In this document: positions 33,698-46,746 of the stretch, piece by piece
How positions within the stretch are numbered: the first letter of the stretch is position 1
Layout of the letters: the number at the start of each line of letters is the position of its first letter
DNA from: Hemerocallis citrina
Taxonomy: Eukaryota; Streptophyta; Magnoliopsida; Asparagales; Asphodelaceae
NCBI GenBank assembly: GCA_017893485.1
Contig: CM030367.1
Coordinates: forward strand, 90,221,121 to 90,285,120
Length of the DNA: 64,000 bases
Direction of reading: 5' to 3'
Program-made: the position numbers and the translations under genes
The notes under the pieces: generated by a model
What the model saw: the letters and a program-made list of their open reading frames with translations, nothing else
The model's database searches: none
What the model was told of the DNA's origin: nothing

Positions 33698-34284
33698 AAT
33701 GCAATCTCCTTTCTCTTATTCTGTGTTTTCGTCACTCTCTTTCCAGCGTCTCCCCAAATTTTGCAAACCCTAATTTCCTACGCTCTTTCCATCTCCAAAT
33801 CAAAACCCCAGAATTCCTCAAAATTAATCCATGAGGAAGCGAAAGGAACGCCGCCGAGCTGCGATGAGATCCTCCAACCGCGGAGTCAAGCTCGATCTCA
33901 CTTAATGGTGACTCAGATTTTTCGATCACTCTCATAAATCTATCATCTTTCTTCCTTCTCAATCCAACTGGATCTCGGATTCTCGACCAAGGTCTTATCT
34001 TGATGCGATCTGCGCGAATCGGGAGGAGTTCACTATGTCGATCGACTTCGAGGAGAGTCAGTGGATGTGAGGTCGATCGAAGATGGTGAATTTGCAGAGA
34101 GTGAGTTCGATTGTGAGGGAGATTTGAGAACCATGCCTGCATCACTCCCCTACTAAAGTATATTTTTTTTGGATTTTCTTTTTGTTGAAATTATAGGTGG
34201 GATCTATGAGGTTTTGAAGGTAGTTGAGCTTTAGTTCTTAATGTTTGGATTTTAGTTTAGTATTTAGTTATTAAAGAGTAATTA
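33698..34284 (+). other. possible 5' leader and first exon of a host gene
   Basis: After the fold-back element comes CT-rich sequence of 5'-leader type ('gcaaaccctaatttcc'). An ATG at 33831 follows, opening 24 codons with a strongly basic start (MRKRKERRRAAMRSSNRG) and a stop at 33903. GC content is higher than the surroundings until about 34140. The solo LTR at 34285 and then the RabGAP-like exon at 38499 follow on the same strand. A single transcription unit is possible but unproven, and I see no clear donor site joining it to the exon. Confidence 0.3.
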
Positions 34285-37200
34285 TGTCATGCCTCGCTTC
34301 TCAAAAATACGGAATACAAGTATATGACATTGTCCCAACAAATGACTAACGTCACCCATAAGCTGTTTATCCGATTAACTCAACAATATAATCAATACAA
34401 AACAAATGCGTAGGCAATAATAATCTCATGAACAATAATACTTGGAATGAAACAACATAAAATATCCAAATATAATAATAATCCAACATCTGGAAATAAA
34501 TAACAATATTCGGAACATAAACCCAATACAATAATAATCCAATCCAAATAAAACGCCTCAATACATTAACTTCAATAAAACGATAAGCAATTAGAAAGCA
34601 TTAAATCTTCAGAATGGTTGTTCTCCAATCCCAGCAGGCAATTTTCCATCAACACCTATAAACACTTCATCTAAAAAGAGGAGACAAATTATCCTTAGAG
34701 CAAGTCATGGATAACAAGTAGAGAAAGTAGGGAACAATGGAATAACGATATAATAATGAATTCAATGGATCAATAGGAATCAATAGCAATAATCAATATC
34801 ATGATAATCGATGCAATGGTTATAAATAATGATTCAATATTCGGTAACAATAATCAATGATCAATATCAATAACACTTAGCTAATATTCGGTATCAATAG
34901 AACAATGATGAACAATATGCAATGTCGGTGTGATGCAATTCTTACGTCTATTAATCATTTTAACTCCTAACTAATGCACGTACTACTGTGTCCCATATGT
35001 TCCATACCACATGTTCGATGCATACATACAATTCGTTTAGACTCAAGTGGAAGATTCTATAGATCATGTACACGGCACGATAACGGTATTTGCAGCATTG
35101 GTGCACACTGGTTGTCTCAATAACAATAAATAATATATGATCAATTGGGATACTGTGTCAGTATTCCAATAATAAACCGATAACAATAACAATAGCCAAC
35201 ACACAATATTTTGGAAAACATGGCCCACACTTCAGTGTACAGTTACTATATCATCATCTACTCCAGTCATTCCCTTAAACCCCGACTTATTAATTATTTT
35301 ATTAATGCAACAATACAATATGTAATTCGAGATATTTGATGAACAATAATAATAATAGGGAAACAATAGGATGGTAAACAATAACAATAACTCATTAGGA
35401 TCATGCAATACAACATACATACAATAATTCATGCAATAATACGATATAGAAACAATCAATTTATTAGAAATAAGAAGATAAAATTCTGGACAACAAGAGT
35501 AGTCTGTACAAAAATACAGTTTCTTGCTGTTTCAAATATCGAAAACTGAATCCTTTGGAATTTCTGGAAACTAGACTTCCACACGGTTCCAACGCATATT
35601 TAAAGTTCAAAATCCGACAATAGTAACTAGGTTAAACACATTGTTCTTTACAGAATGAATGTTCAGGCAGAAATTCGACATCATGTTGTTATATTTTTAG
35701 AATCAGTAAAACTCAATATTAAATTCATTAAAATTATTTTCTAGACTCCTAAACATGATTACTACCAATCTGGAATTTATCAGAGCAAAATTTTATCATT
35801 TGATTAGCCATTTTACTGTTTAAGCATGCAAGATACAAGAATCCGAAAATTTGAAAGTAAAAACACAGCTGTAGTAAAATGGGCATACTGTTTTCTACAC
35901 ACCTCGGAATTCAAAATTTCAACATGTTCTGAAAACTAGAAAGATAAGGCTACAACTCTTTTGCAGAAAGTAATTAATTTTAAGATCATTTACTAAGTCG
36001 AAAATAACAGACAGAAGACAGCCAGTAAGCAATATACATGTTTTAGGGTATTTTTTCTTAAAATAAATTAATTAAACATTATGGGTATCAATTCTATAGT
36101 CGATAAACTTCTCAATTAGCATGATGGGTGCAATATAATGATGAATAAAAATAAAATCACATACATACACTAATTTAACATCAATCAACAACAATCGATC
36201 AATCAAACATACAACCTAGCAATTCTTTCTACAATCAATTCATTGTGTCATGACTATATGTGTAACCATATTATCAATTCTACATAAATGCATGAAGATT
36301 CAATCTTTGGAGTCAAAAGTGGCACGATGTCAAGAATATTGGAATTAGCTCGTGTAAACCCTCAATAGACCCAACGAAGATAATCAATACAATAATACGA
36401 TAACGAATAGGATCTACTTGCAAGAATTTCAATAAAACTTGAATTTGATACGATGTACAATTCAAGAGGACAGTGACTTGACTAATAAATGACGAAATTG
36501 AATACCAAGAATAACGGGATAAGGATCCCAAAGCAACGAACCCACGAACTAGCATAAATTTAGCACGTGCAATATACGTGCAAAAGAGAACCCAAACAAA
36601 ATCAGCAACAAAGAGAACTCAGCAACAACAGACAGCAGCAACAGCCAAAAGCAATGGCAAAAGCAAGGGCTTCGGGTCTTGGCCAATGCTGGTGGTCAGC
36701 AACGCTGGGGCGGCATCGATGGCGAACGGTGCGACGGCGGAGGGGTCGAGGAGCAGCAAAAGTAGCAGCAAAGAGGTTGAACGCTGCTGTCGATCGAAAC
36801 AGAGCAAGGTGAGGAGAGGGTCGGCGTTAGGGTTTGGTGTGCTGGGCGTCGACAGGAGGCGGCGCCGGGAGGTGTGGCGACGGGAGGTGATGAGGGGGTG
36901 GCCAAAGTTGGCCGAGAAAGATGCCAGGAAGGGGGTTTTGCTGTGGCATCGAGAATTAGAGCAAAGGGATCGGGGGAGGTGTTGACGGGGTTTAGGTGGC
37001 GCTCAGGAGGCGCCGGAGGTCAAGGGTCGACGGGAGAGGAGGATGACAGGGGGGCTCACCGGAGATGGCACCAGAGAAGATGAAATACAGTGATAGGTGG
37101 GTTCTAACGGGGAGAGAGAAAGAGGGAGGAAAGAGAAACTCGAGGAGATAGAATATGATGGCTATCAAATTGTATTTTTGGATTTTTAGGGTTTGTATTA

Positions 37201-37863
37201 GGGTTGCATTTATAGAATACAAATAGATTATTTGGTTAATGTGTTAGGATCCAATAATAGTGGTTCTGGGTTGAGAACAAACTGCATTTGAATTTTAGGG
37301 TTCAATAAGAGGGGGGTTGAAGACAATAGGGTTCAAATAAAATACCCACAATCCAATAAAATGAAATCCACAAAATAGATAGCCCAACAAAAGAGAAAAT
37401 AGTTCATGAACGAAAATTCAAATCCAAATAAATAAATAAATAATACAAATGAATAGAATATAAATTGGGCTTGAAAATAAATTGGAATTCGCCAGAAAAA
37501 ATTCAGATCAAATACGAAAATAAAATAATTCGATAAATGAACTTTAAATATCTAATCAAGAAATAACAATTTAATAATCATAATCATAATAATTATAAAA
37601 TTATATAATAAAATAGTATTCGGGTTTAACAATTTTATTAAAATAATCTAATAATTATAATATATTTGTTTTCGGCTCTAATAGTCGATCAATAAGATAT
37701 AGAAAATAAGATCAAAATACACCATTATTCGAAATGAATAAAATTTTCGATTAGAAAACACTTTAATAAAATATCCGAAAAGAATTTAGCACAAAATAAA
37801 TTTATAAAAACCAAATGAAAGAAAATACACGGAAAATAATTATTATCGGGAATGGAGGTTACA
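34285..37863 (-). mobile_element. solo LTR of a gypsy-type element, 3.6 kb
   Basis: Starts TGTCATGCCTCG and ends GAGGTTACA, with a perfect AATTA duplication (34280-34284 and 37864-37868). On the minus strand it reads TGTAACCTCC...GAGGCATGACA, with a TATA-like 'tataaa' near 37209-37214, so the LTR is in minus orientation. A GC-rich block at 36.6-37.1 kb shows open frames in several phases but no domain. It is probably the transcribed leader part of the LTR. Confidence 0.85.
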
Positions 37864-37868
37864 AATTA

Positions 37869-38498
37869 ACTACTTGTGAGTTGTGGATCTTGAACCCTTA
37901 AGTTTGTAAAAAATTAATTCAATGAATTTGTAGATGTTGAGGTGTTAATCAATGCTGAACACTGATGTGGAAAATATTGGGTGTATGGTGGGGCGTTTTC
38001 GGGTTTTTAGGTGGTTTGCATCGAACTGTTGGACTGAGAGATTCAAAGAAGAATCATGTCTTAGTGACGACGTTAATCTGCTATTTATTTGGAGTTGTGT
38101 GGTAAGTGCATGGGATTATGATATGGCTAGAATGAGGAAAGTTGCATCCGACGAATATAACTAGTTTGGATTATATAACCTAGGGATGATACATACCTTA
38201 AGTAGTTTTTAGGTTATGCCCAAAGTGTCAATTCTAATTTAGTTGCAGTTTCTATTGTTCTTATGCCACCTCGATGATTAACAAGACCATTTAACACTGC
38301 ATGTGAGTGGATTCTTCTGCTATTTCATATTAATATTTGAAGAAGACGCTTGAATTTTCCTGTTATTCGAGTAGAATTTGTATGTTAAATATTGTTCTAT
38401 TTAATGCACATGGCTCTATGTAGTGCATTTGTTTTTTTTTCTGCTGCAATTTAGTGCCTGCTTACTTGTACCTTTTATTTTGTTGTTTGTTTGCACAG
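37869..38498 (+). other. intron-like sequence before the RabGAP-like exon
   Basis: T-rich, with a 70-codon open frame (37952-38164) that has no known motif but a good 'ttgtgtggtaagtg' donor-like site near 38100. It could hold an unrecognised exon. Not callable from sequence alone. Confidence 0.3.
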
Positions 38499-38597
38499 GG
38501 AAACAAAATTCTCAAGCGAGAAAAATGGAAAACACTTTTTGATAGAGAAGGGGAGGTTTTTGGTTTCGGGAAGGTGCTCAAACTTATTAAATTAGGG
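38499..38597 (+). pseudogene. single exon resembling the start of a TBC/RabGAP domain
   Basis: 99 bp between a good acceptor (tttgcacag, AG at 38497-38498) and a good donor (GGG/gtaagt, GT at 38598-38599). It is open in phase 0 for 33 codons. The text includes 'LKREKWKTLFDREGEVFGFG' and 'KVLKLIKLG'. Plant TBC-domain Rab GTPase-activating proteins have this pattern ('..W..(L/A)F...G....F.K.L..I..GG') just before the conserved 'P.(I/L)R...W..LLG' block. The next exons are not in the following 1.2 kb, where a retroelement terminus (39858) intervenes. Probably a disrupted or widely spaced gene. Family call is by motif only. Confidence 0.45.
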
Positions 38598-38599
38598 GT

Positions 38600-39179
38600 A
38601 AGTTGTCTGTACCACTGATTTTTGTTCCATACGATCCTACTGGAAGTCTCTTATTTCATGTAAAACTGAACCCTTTAGTTTAAATTTTCCTTGTTAATTC
38701 CTTTTAAGAAGTTTGATAACTATTTCAAGTTTTCAAGTGAAGTTTTTTTCAAATGATTTTTTTTTAAAAGTTCAAATTAACAATGATATTGGCAATAAAA
38801 AGAAAAATCAAAATTAGGGGAATTTTGCTAGTCTTGGCTAACAGCATGAAGGTGTGAGACAAAGCCATGCAGTTAACTATTGATTATATGCAAAAAGGTT
38901 GACTCATTCATAATATGAAAAACAAAACTTGAAACAGATAGAATACTAGATTATATCCATAATCTAAAAAAATACTTACAGACACAAAATTGAAATTTAA
39001 AGTTAAGAGGGAAATGGAGTAACTTGTGTCCTGAATTTTTTTCTTCAGTACAGTGTTCCATATTTTTATTTGATACTGCTTTTCTTGTTTGTATTGTTGC
39101 AACCGTTTGATTTGGAGGAAAAAAGGTAGAAATATAAAGAGAAATTATATGCTTCTCATGTCTTTATCATTCTATCAAT
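38600..39179 (+). other. intron-like sequence after the RabGAP-like exon
   Basis: T-rich, stop-rich sequence with no further exon that I recognise. Confidence 0.4.
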
Positions 39180-39730
39180 TTATCTAAGCTCATGCCATTG
39201 CGACTCTCCCACCTTAATGGGAGGTATTGGCTTTGAAACTCCCTGCTTACAGTTCAAATGGGAGTTTTTCAAACTTAATGAATGATAGGCCTTCTGAGCA
39301 TTTCTCTTAGGGTTCGTTTGACATTAATTATGGAGAGATTTTTTGGGGTGGAAAGCTCCTTTAAGGCTCAAAATAGGTAGTTGGCAAACTTAGTTAAAAT
39401 TGGGTTTAGCCAAAAGTACCATTTCTATATTTTTAGGTTTTTTTTTCTCAAAGCACCTAAAGTGGTGCGTTGAGATTTTCAAAAAAGTGTTTTTACTTAC
39501 TAGAAAAAAATTTGAAGTTAAACATAATTCTTTTTTACAACATATTTGGTAATAACACATTTCAGCAAAAGCACTCACTTTTTTGTTCATAACAATACCA
39601 AACAAAGCTTTTAAAGCACTCCCCACCCTAATGGGAGGTCTTGGCTTTGAAAATCCCAGCTACGGTCCAAATGGGAGTTTTTAAAACTTGAGGAATGCAA
39701 AGCATTCTGAGCATTGCGCTTAATGATAGT
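39180..39730. repeat. direct repeat of about 115 bp flanking a short possible MITE
   Basis: The segment 39190-39308 ('cc(a)cc(t)taatgggaggt', 'caaatgggagttttt', 'ttctgagcatt') recurs at 39616-39725 in the same orientation. Between them, 39309-39610 begins 'gggttcgtttgacatt' and ends '..accaaacaaagc'. These are imperfect inverted ends of the kind seen in hAT-like MITEs ('gggttcgtttgg'). Confidence 0.5.
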
Positions 39731-39857
39731 AAACGTCAAGCTGATGTCCTCTTGTCTTAGATGCTATCAATCCACTTCTTCAATGTAATTATCTTTCTGG
39801 TTGTAGTCTTTCTTCTCATGATTTCATGCACTTATATTTTTGCAAAAACAGGGTGTT

Positions 39858-41365
39858 TGTAACACTCCTCTATTTTATAATTTTAAAATAGTTGTGTGTA
39901 TTTCATTTATTGTGAGTAGATATTATTATTATTTGTATTATTATGCATAAATATGCAATTTTATTTTATACATATTCTTTAATTAATTTATTTATTTGGT
40001 GGAGTGGTTTTTATTGAACTTTATTATGATAAAAGAGTACTTGGGGGACCTAAAAGAAATGTTTGGTCTTGAGGGGGGCTTAAAATTAATTTTCCATAAT
40101 TTTTTCTTCTTCCCCTACCTCTTCACTTCGTCAGATCGAAACCCCTTCCCCCAATTCCTTTCGGTCGAAACCCATTCACGACGACCTAGGGCTTCTTCAA
40201 CCCATTAAATCTTCACCCAAATTTTGATTTTTCTTGGGGATTCTAGGAGAGTATTGGATTCTCTACCGCGGCTTAGCATCCATTTCCAGTGAGGAGATCT
40301 CTAAGGTATAGAAATTTTTTATTTGTTCACGGTTTGAGTTGTGTTTAATTTCTTATATGGAGAATTGAGGTAGGATGTTTCTTAGAGCATGGAGGAGATG
40401 AGTGAAGGGTTAGAATGAATAATAATGGGCTTCATGTGGGTTTTTATTGGAGCTAGGGTTAGGGTTGTCGAAAACAATTTTGTAGCGAGGTTTTGGAAAT
40501 CTAAAAAGTTTAGAATTATGTTTGTTTGATGTAAAACATATTGGAGGCATTAGATTAATTTTTCGTGATGTTTAAAATTTCCTAGTGTTTGTTAACCGAT
40601 TTTCTCGGTTTCGAAAAATAGAAATAATTGGGGTTCAGGGTGTAAATTAGCATGTTATGATCTCGTGCACATGCACGTATGAGATAAATGTCTACAGGTC
40701 AATTGTCATGTATTTTATGATGAGTTAGAGGTATTTTAAACTTAAGGCTTAAACAATGTGCTTTGTTTCTTTATAGGGTGGTTATAGCCGCATTTGGACC
40801 TATTGCTGGGTGGAGCGCTCGTTGATTTCCATCGGCTCGCCAGGTGAGTATGGTTATACTAGGTATACACTATGTTGTGACAAAGTTTTATGCAAATATG
40901 ATGTGATTTGTGTGGGATATAGCCTAACGAAGATTTACGTGAAAATACGGAACTTTTACATGTTGAAAATGGTGTTATATGGTAAATTTGCGTGATTATG
41001 AATGTATGTGATATATATATGGGTGATAATGAGTTGCGATATAATAATCGATGAAATTAATGAGTGAGTATATGTATAATATAGTGATGTTTAAAGTGAA
41101 ACTAATGGGCGGTAATATGATATAATCATCTACTTAATTTGGCATGTTCATAAGCTATAATAATGTGGGTAAATAAATACTTTGGTGCATTTATGATACA
41201 GAATAATATGAGGTAATTATCTTATAAATTAAATAACTGGGTGTATGTGAATATGTGATATAATGAGATAATAAATTACATGGTTAAAGCCAACAATGTG
41301 GAAAATTATTAAAATAAAAGCTGAGATGTTGTGCGGTGATAAAAAGATGAAATTAAAATGATAAT
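39858..41365 (+). mobile_element. left part of an older LTR retroelement (TGTAACACTCC terminus)
   Basis: TGTAACACTCC at 39858 is a gypsy-type LTR start. Host-like sequence precedes it. It continues with leader-like text and a 'cgccaggtgagta' donor-like site at 40838-40850. No coding domain. The element is interrupted at 41366, resumes at 44122, is interrupted again by the LINE at 46370, and resumes at 52324. Its right end was not found, so it may be truncated. Confidence 0.45.
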
Positions 41366-44121
41366 TGTAACGCCCCGAATCCCAAAATTACTGAGTTCGA
41401 GATGTTCTTCAGGATCTTTTCGCTTTTCTCGAGTACAATTTTACAAGGAAATTCAAACTTTTCTTTTTTACATCAGAGTTACAACATCTTACATTTAAAT
41501 TTACACAGCGGAAGCAAAATATACAACATTTACATAAATGAACAATAACATAATGAGATCTTTATGCATCCATTCCTCTTTACATGTAATTTATCCTGCA
41601 TACAAAACTGTGGGTACGTCAGTTTATTCAACCGACGATAATTATACATGGCTATCCTCTCTACGCCAGAAACAGTATAATGAATCTCATTTCTTAACAA
41701 ATCACAATCTTGTTCATAATAAGCATGTAAAATCAAAGGGAACTTTTAGAGATGTCGTGTCGTGATTGTGCACTTAAGCCTTAATGCAATTATTTAATTA
41801 ACACATGACACTAATGCACACTTGTTCGAATTCTATGCATCCCATACTACATAGGTTCGAGGGCAAGCCTCTTAATCGTTCTTCATTTTTGTAGGGTTCA
41901 ATCCCCCGCCATGACTTACTCTACTTCTGTAAATTCAATGAGTATCTTAGATGATTCTATGAGTACAAGCATGTATCCTGGCCCCTGGAGTAGAATTTCG
42001 CGCCATGTCTTGACTCGTCAAGCATGCATTCTGCGACAATTCAGCCTCCTCCCTGAACACACTCCTCTTGCAGTCACCAAAACATTCCACAAGCGTGACT
42101 AGAGTCCGATCATTACTGAGTTGTGCCCGCGCCATGTCTTGACGCATCAAGCATGCATTCTGCGGCTCACACACCCGCACCGTACCCTAGCTCTCATACT
42201 CATGTTTTTCTCTCACCTTCATCACCTCCACACTATGTATTAAAGTTACATTAGAATCATGAATAAAAATCAAGCTCTAGAGTTAGCCTCTCCATCAACC
42301 GGACTTATCATTTCATTTCACTTGACCAACCTGGTCTATTTCTCAATATCATTTCATTTCACTGCCGGGGAGACTTAGCTACTCCTTCGTTCAATTTCAA
42401 ATTCACAATATCCAATTGAGCGTCATCAGCTCATGATTTCGTTTTAGAGTCCTACAGACTTTCTCATCATGATTTAGCCTTTCATAATTATTCATTTAAT
42501 TCTCAATTCTCATCTATGATTCCTTTCACATAATTCATACAGCCATAACCAGAATCCATCGATAAAAGCATAAAGTTCATCATTACCAACAGTAAATAAC
42601 ATGAATCAAATTATCAAAGTCCACTCTGTACAGTCGACTTGGAAGAATACCAGTCGACTTATACAGTCACATACAGGTTCCTCATAAAAGCTCGGGATAG
42701 TCGACTGTTGCACTCAACCAGTCGCCTGTCCCGCAACCTTCCATATTCATAATATTATCCACATAACAGTCGACTGTTCATTAATCAGTCGTCTGTCCTG
42801 GAGATTCCAAACACATAATTTCCAAGTCCAGATCAGTCGACTTGCTACACGCATTCGGTCGACTGGATAGATCCATTTCAATTAGGGAATTTATTTACAG
42901 TTCTTACGTGTACTTGCATCATGATATCAATTAACAGTATACATCAATTCATGTTCAGTAACATTCACAGCATAATTTTCCCAGTTATTAACATGCTCCT
43001 TTAGAGAAAACTACTCTAAACATGTATTCGCATTGCTCATACTTTCTTACAATAATGAAGGTACAAATCTCAAGTCATCATAATGGGTCTACGTAAATAG
43101 AATATCTTTATTCAGGGGACTTTCAAACAGTCATATTCAGGATGAAGCACCAGTCGACTTAACACCAAGTCAGTCGACTGCGCCGACAACTTCAGATATT
43201 TATCACTATTAGTTCTTTTCATTTATTTACCTTCCCTCCATCATATGTGTCATAGGAAAATATACAATTAATAATCACACCATCATGTCTATTGCACACA
43301 TTTTATCAGCACATTATGAAAAGTAGTGTCTCGTACCAGTCGGCTGGCTCACATGGTAGTCGACTGTACCGACAGTCTTGTCTCAATATTACTAGCATGT
43401 TCAAGCAATTTCTACCGCATTCCATTCACTTTTTATAACATAGTATCAATCATAACAATTGCAATATCATTCCTACATTAGAAGTCCTGAGAAACACCCA
43501 CCTTATATGAAGAAATAATCGAAATCCCGCAAAGTCCTTCAACACCGTACTGCACTCCTTGCTCCTTTGTTCCACACCGAGCTCCTCAGAATGCTGCTCG
43601 ACTCCACAGAAAAGCTCCCACACAACTCACAGATACTCTCTTGAAATCTTAGGAAATTTTAGTGTAAAAGAGATAGGGAATAGGAGGGGGTATTTATACT
43701 AGAATATAGGTGAAATGGAGGGCTGAGATTTGTTGGGGAGTTGGAGATCAAAAGCTGAGATCAGATCGGGAGTTGAGAAAACTACCCACAACTCAAAGGT
43801 AACTACCCATGATCTAGCCCATCACTCCACAACCCGGCCAAAAGAAGTGCTCAAAGCACGTGTATGCGAAAGCACGTGCATGCACCAACTACACCCTACA
43901 AATAGTATATCAAATACCCGGCCAAAAGAAGAAAAAGATGTCACACATGCTGGTTATAAAAATACAATAGAAGGGGTTTTAAATCCATGGGCTAAAATTA
44001 ATTGGGTCAAACTAATTATCTTGTAGAAAAACATTTGGGCTTAAGAAACAATATTACACATGCATATCATATGTAGAATTAAATAATCTTTATATATATT
44101 TAGAAAAATCGGGGTATTACA
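41366..44121 (-). mobile_element. solo LTR of a chromovirus-type element, 2.76 kb
   Basis: Plus strand TGTAACGCCCC...GGGGTATTACA, with a perfect ATAAT duplication (41361-41365 and 44122-44126). The TATA box is on minus (plus TATTTATA 43691-43698), so orientation is minus. Contains six pairs of the CAGTCGACTG palindrome (42631-43366) and a duplicated stretch around 'cgccatgtcttgac' (42001 and 42131). Confidence 0.9.
42631..43366. repeat. six pairs of the CAGTCGACTG palindrome in the solo LTR
   Basis: Pair starts: 42631/42651, 42698/42719, 42767/42786, 42834/42856, 43151/43171, 43337/43357. Within-pair spacing is 19-22 bp. The first four pairs recur every 67-69 bp. Most copies match at 9 or 10 of 10 positions. 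The spacer sequences differ. Confidence 0.92.
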
Positions 44122-45948
44122 ATAATAATTGATAAATTTTGTTGACCAGTACCTACAGAAATCCTGGGGGTTTGGGCTAGACCTCCTAACACCCAAGGAC
44201 CGGCTTGGAATGCAGGTGTTTATTACCCAAACTATGTTTGGGGTGCGGTGTTTTTATCGCCCAAGCTATCGGCTTGAGGCCCGGTTATTACCCAGCTCAG
44301 CTGGGGTGCGGTGATATTCCCTCGATGGCAGATGTTGCGAGGAAGTACCTTAGTGAAACTAGGGGTGCGGTGTTTAATTTCCCTCGTTGGTTTTCCCACG
44401 AGAATGTACCCAAACTATGTTTTGGGTGCCGTTTTTCCCTCGCTGGCATAGGCTGGGAAGAAGATGTAGCCTCGGACATGTAAGACCCCGAGGGGGGCAG
44501 AGGTCCGCGTGTTTACTGGGCTGTCAGCTTTCAGCATATTGGGATACTGTGGCTCACTGGTCGACAAATTAATAAAATGAATAAATTTGGAATGAAAAGG
44601 AAAATGAGAAAATGAGATGGTAAAGAAAGCATATGAGGTGATATGTGAATGAGAAAGAAAAGAAAGTATCTGATGTAAAGTGAAAATGAGAAAGTAAAGC
44701 AAGTGTGTGAGTTGAAATGAATAAGTAGAGTAAAAGAAAATGTATATAAATGAAGAGGAACATGAAAGAATATGATTCATGAGTATGCAAAGGAAAATGA
44801 ATGGTAAAAGAAGTATGTGGTTAAATAATTGTGAAAAATGAGGTAATTGCATTATGTAATTATAAATGAAAATAAAGAAATGGTGATATGAAGATAATTA
44901 TGAAAATAGGAACATCTGTGTTATGGAATGAAATATAAAAGTAAAGGAATTATCTACATGAATTAATATAGTGTTATGTATTTAAGTATATAGTGAATGA
45001 AATTATCTATATGAATTAATATGATGTGGTGTATATGAGATTAACCATGAAAGAATTATGTATGAAAAATTGGTGTGAAGCGAAGAAAATGTGGAATGGA
45101 AATATATGATATGAATAAATAAAAAAATAAAGTAGTATGTGATATTGGTGTGATACAGAAAGTGATGTGTGTTATGTGATGATATTGAGAATGATTTCAA
45201 AACTAAAGATCGATAAGTTGTGATAGAGTGGATATACGTTGATATACCTTGGAATTGTGTCGAGGAACTACTCGTCCACTATTTTCATGGAAACGGTGGG
45301 AACTACCTGCCTTGGCACAACTCCCAGTGTGAATTAGTAGTTTGTTGATATGATAGTTGTATTGTGAGAAGAAAAATAAAGTAACAAAAATTGTAAGATG
45401 AAAATGAATTATAAAATAAAGTAATACCTGAGCTATCGGCTTGAGATGTGATGTTGTATTACCCAAGTTCTACTTGGGGTGCGGTGATATTCCCTCGATG
45501 ACACTTGTCGCGAGGAAGTACCTTGTTTATCTGGGGTGCGGTGTTTCCCTTGATGGTTTAGGCTAGGAGGAAGACGTACCCTCGGGGGTGTCACTCTGTG
45601 TGAGCAGCTTCCCGCATGTATACTGAGCTATCGGCTTCAGTTTGATGGGTTTTGTGGGCACTTATAAGAAATTGTGTATGTTTGTGTTTGGAAATGGATA
45701 TGAGAATGGTAAGTGATATTGAAGAGAATGAGTGAAATAAAAGGTATGGAATTGTATGGGTTTACGAATGAAAGGAAAGCAATGATAAGTGTGTGATGGA
45801 ATAAGAATGGATATAAATAATAAATGTGGGGCACTATAATGAATGTTTTGATCTTTATATGATGAAACAGAACGTATGTGTACAAAGTGAAGAAAATAAG
45901 TTAAGTTATGAAGTAAAATAATATTTTTGCTTTTAACAGAAAGTACGA

Positions 45949-45949
<1 letters not shown>

Positions 45950-45999
<50 letters not shown>
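45950..45999. repeat. (AT)n microsatellite
   Basis: About 24 AT dinucleotides. A second run of similar length lies 110 bp downstream. Confidence 0.95.
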
Positions 46000-46002
<3 letters not shown>

Positions 46003-46104
46003 ATCCGATATGGTGTAAGAATGTTGTAATAGAACTTTATACTTGATATTATGATGATTATTAGTAACAAAGTGAAGTAATATATAGTCGGGAATGAAAG
46101 TTAG

Positions 46105-46106
<2 letters not shown>

Positions 46107-46155
<49 letters not shown>
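46107..46155. repeat. (AT)n microsatellite, second run
   Basis: About 24 AT dinucleotides. The text between the two runs is not repeated. Confidence 0.95.
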
Positions 46156-46157
<2 letters not shown>

Positions 46158-46746
46158 GTGGTGGTGATTAAAAGGTGGGATAATTGTTATGTTTAAATTA
46201 AGGATAATGAGATGTATGGGGTGGATTTGCAATAACTATACTGTGGGCTATTTGATGATATGGTTACATCATAATTTCAAATGTACTTTTATTCTCGGGC
46301 ATTTCATTGTTTATAACCTAATTTACTGCCATGTTGGTATTTTAAAAGTTTCTGTTATCATTTATTTTATTTTATTTTATTTTGACTAGTTAAAGGTAGG
46401 GAAAGTCCCTACCTCACAATATATATTAATATAAGAGTAGGAAAAAATACATATACACAAAAGGATCAAGCTAGTTAGCTTACAACCTCTGCTGAACTCT
46501 TGATCCCAAAATATAGCTTAGTAGTCTATCTTTACCCAAGTAAAATTCATTACAGTGCCCAAAAACAACTTCCAGAAGACATAAAAAAAAACTAATACTG
46601 GGGGGAGCTCAACCCGAGCAACTATCTTCTCCACTTCCCCCCCTGATCAATCCTGGTCAGAGCCTTCTTAAGGAGGATATCTTGGGCGCCAACCATTTCC
46701 ACTGCGCGTACAAGTTGCTCCTTCTTCTTGCTATTCTCGAATCCAT

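Larger units (their letters stand above)
44122..46357 (+). mobile_element. middle part of the older LTR retroelement
   Basis: Between the solo LTR and the LINE. Contains two homologous blocks (44280-44570 and 45425-45660) with 'ggggtgcggtgatattccct' and 'gaggaagtacctt', and a purine-rich A/G spacer (44580-45200) that gives long open frames on the minus strand by composition only. No gene. Confidence 0.45.

Noticed and set aside
33732..34145. 137-codon minus-strand open frame
   Set aside because: It overlaps leader-like sequence on the opposite strand, has no motif and starts near a GC-rich stretch that lacks stops by composition.
36567..37222. GC-rich overlapping open frames as a host gene
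   Set aside because: They lie wholly inside a solo LTR with a perfect target duplication, are open in several phases on both strands and show no domain.
44415..44852. 145-codon minus-strand open frame, Phe/Ser/His-rich
   Set aside because: It is the complement of a purine-rich tract (A/G, few C), which gives stop-poor pyrimidine codons. No motif.
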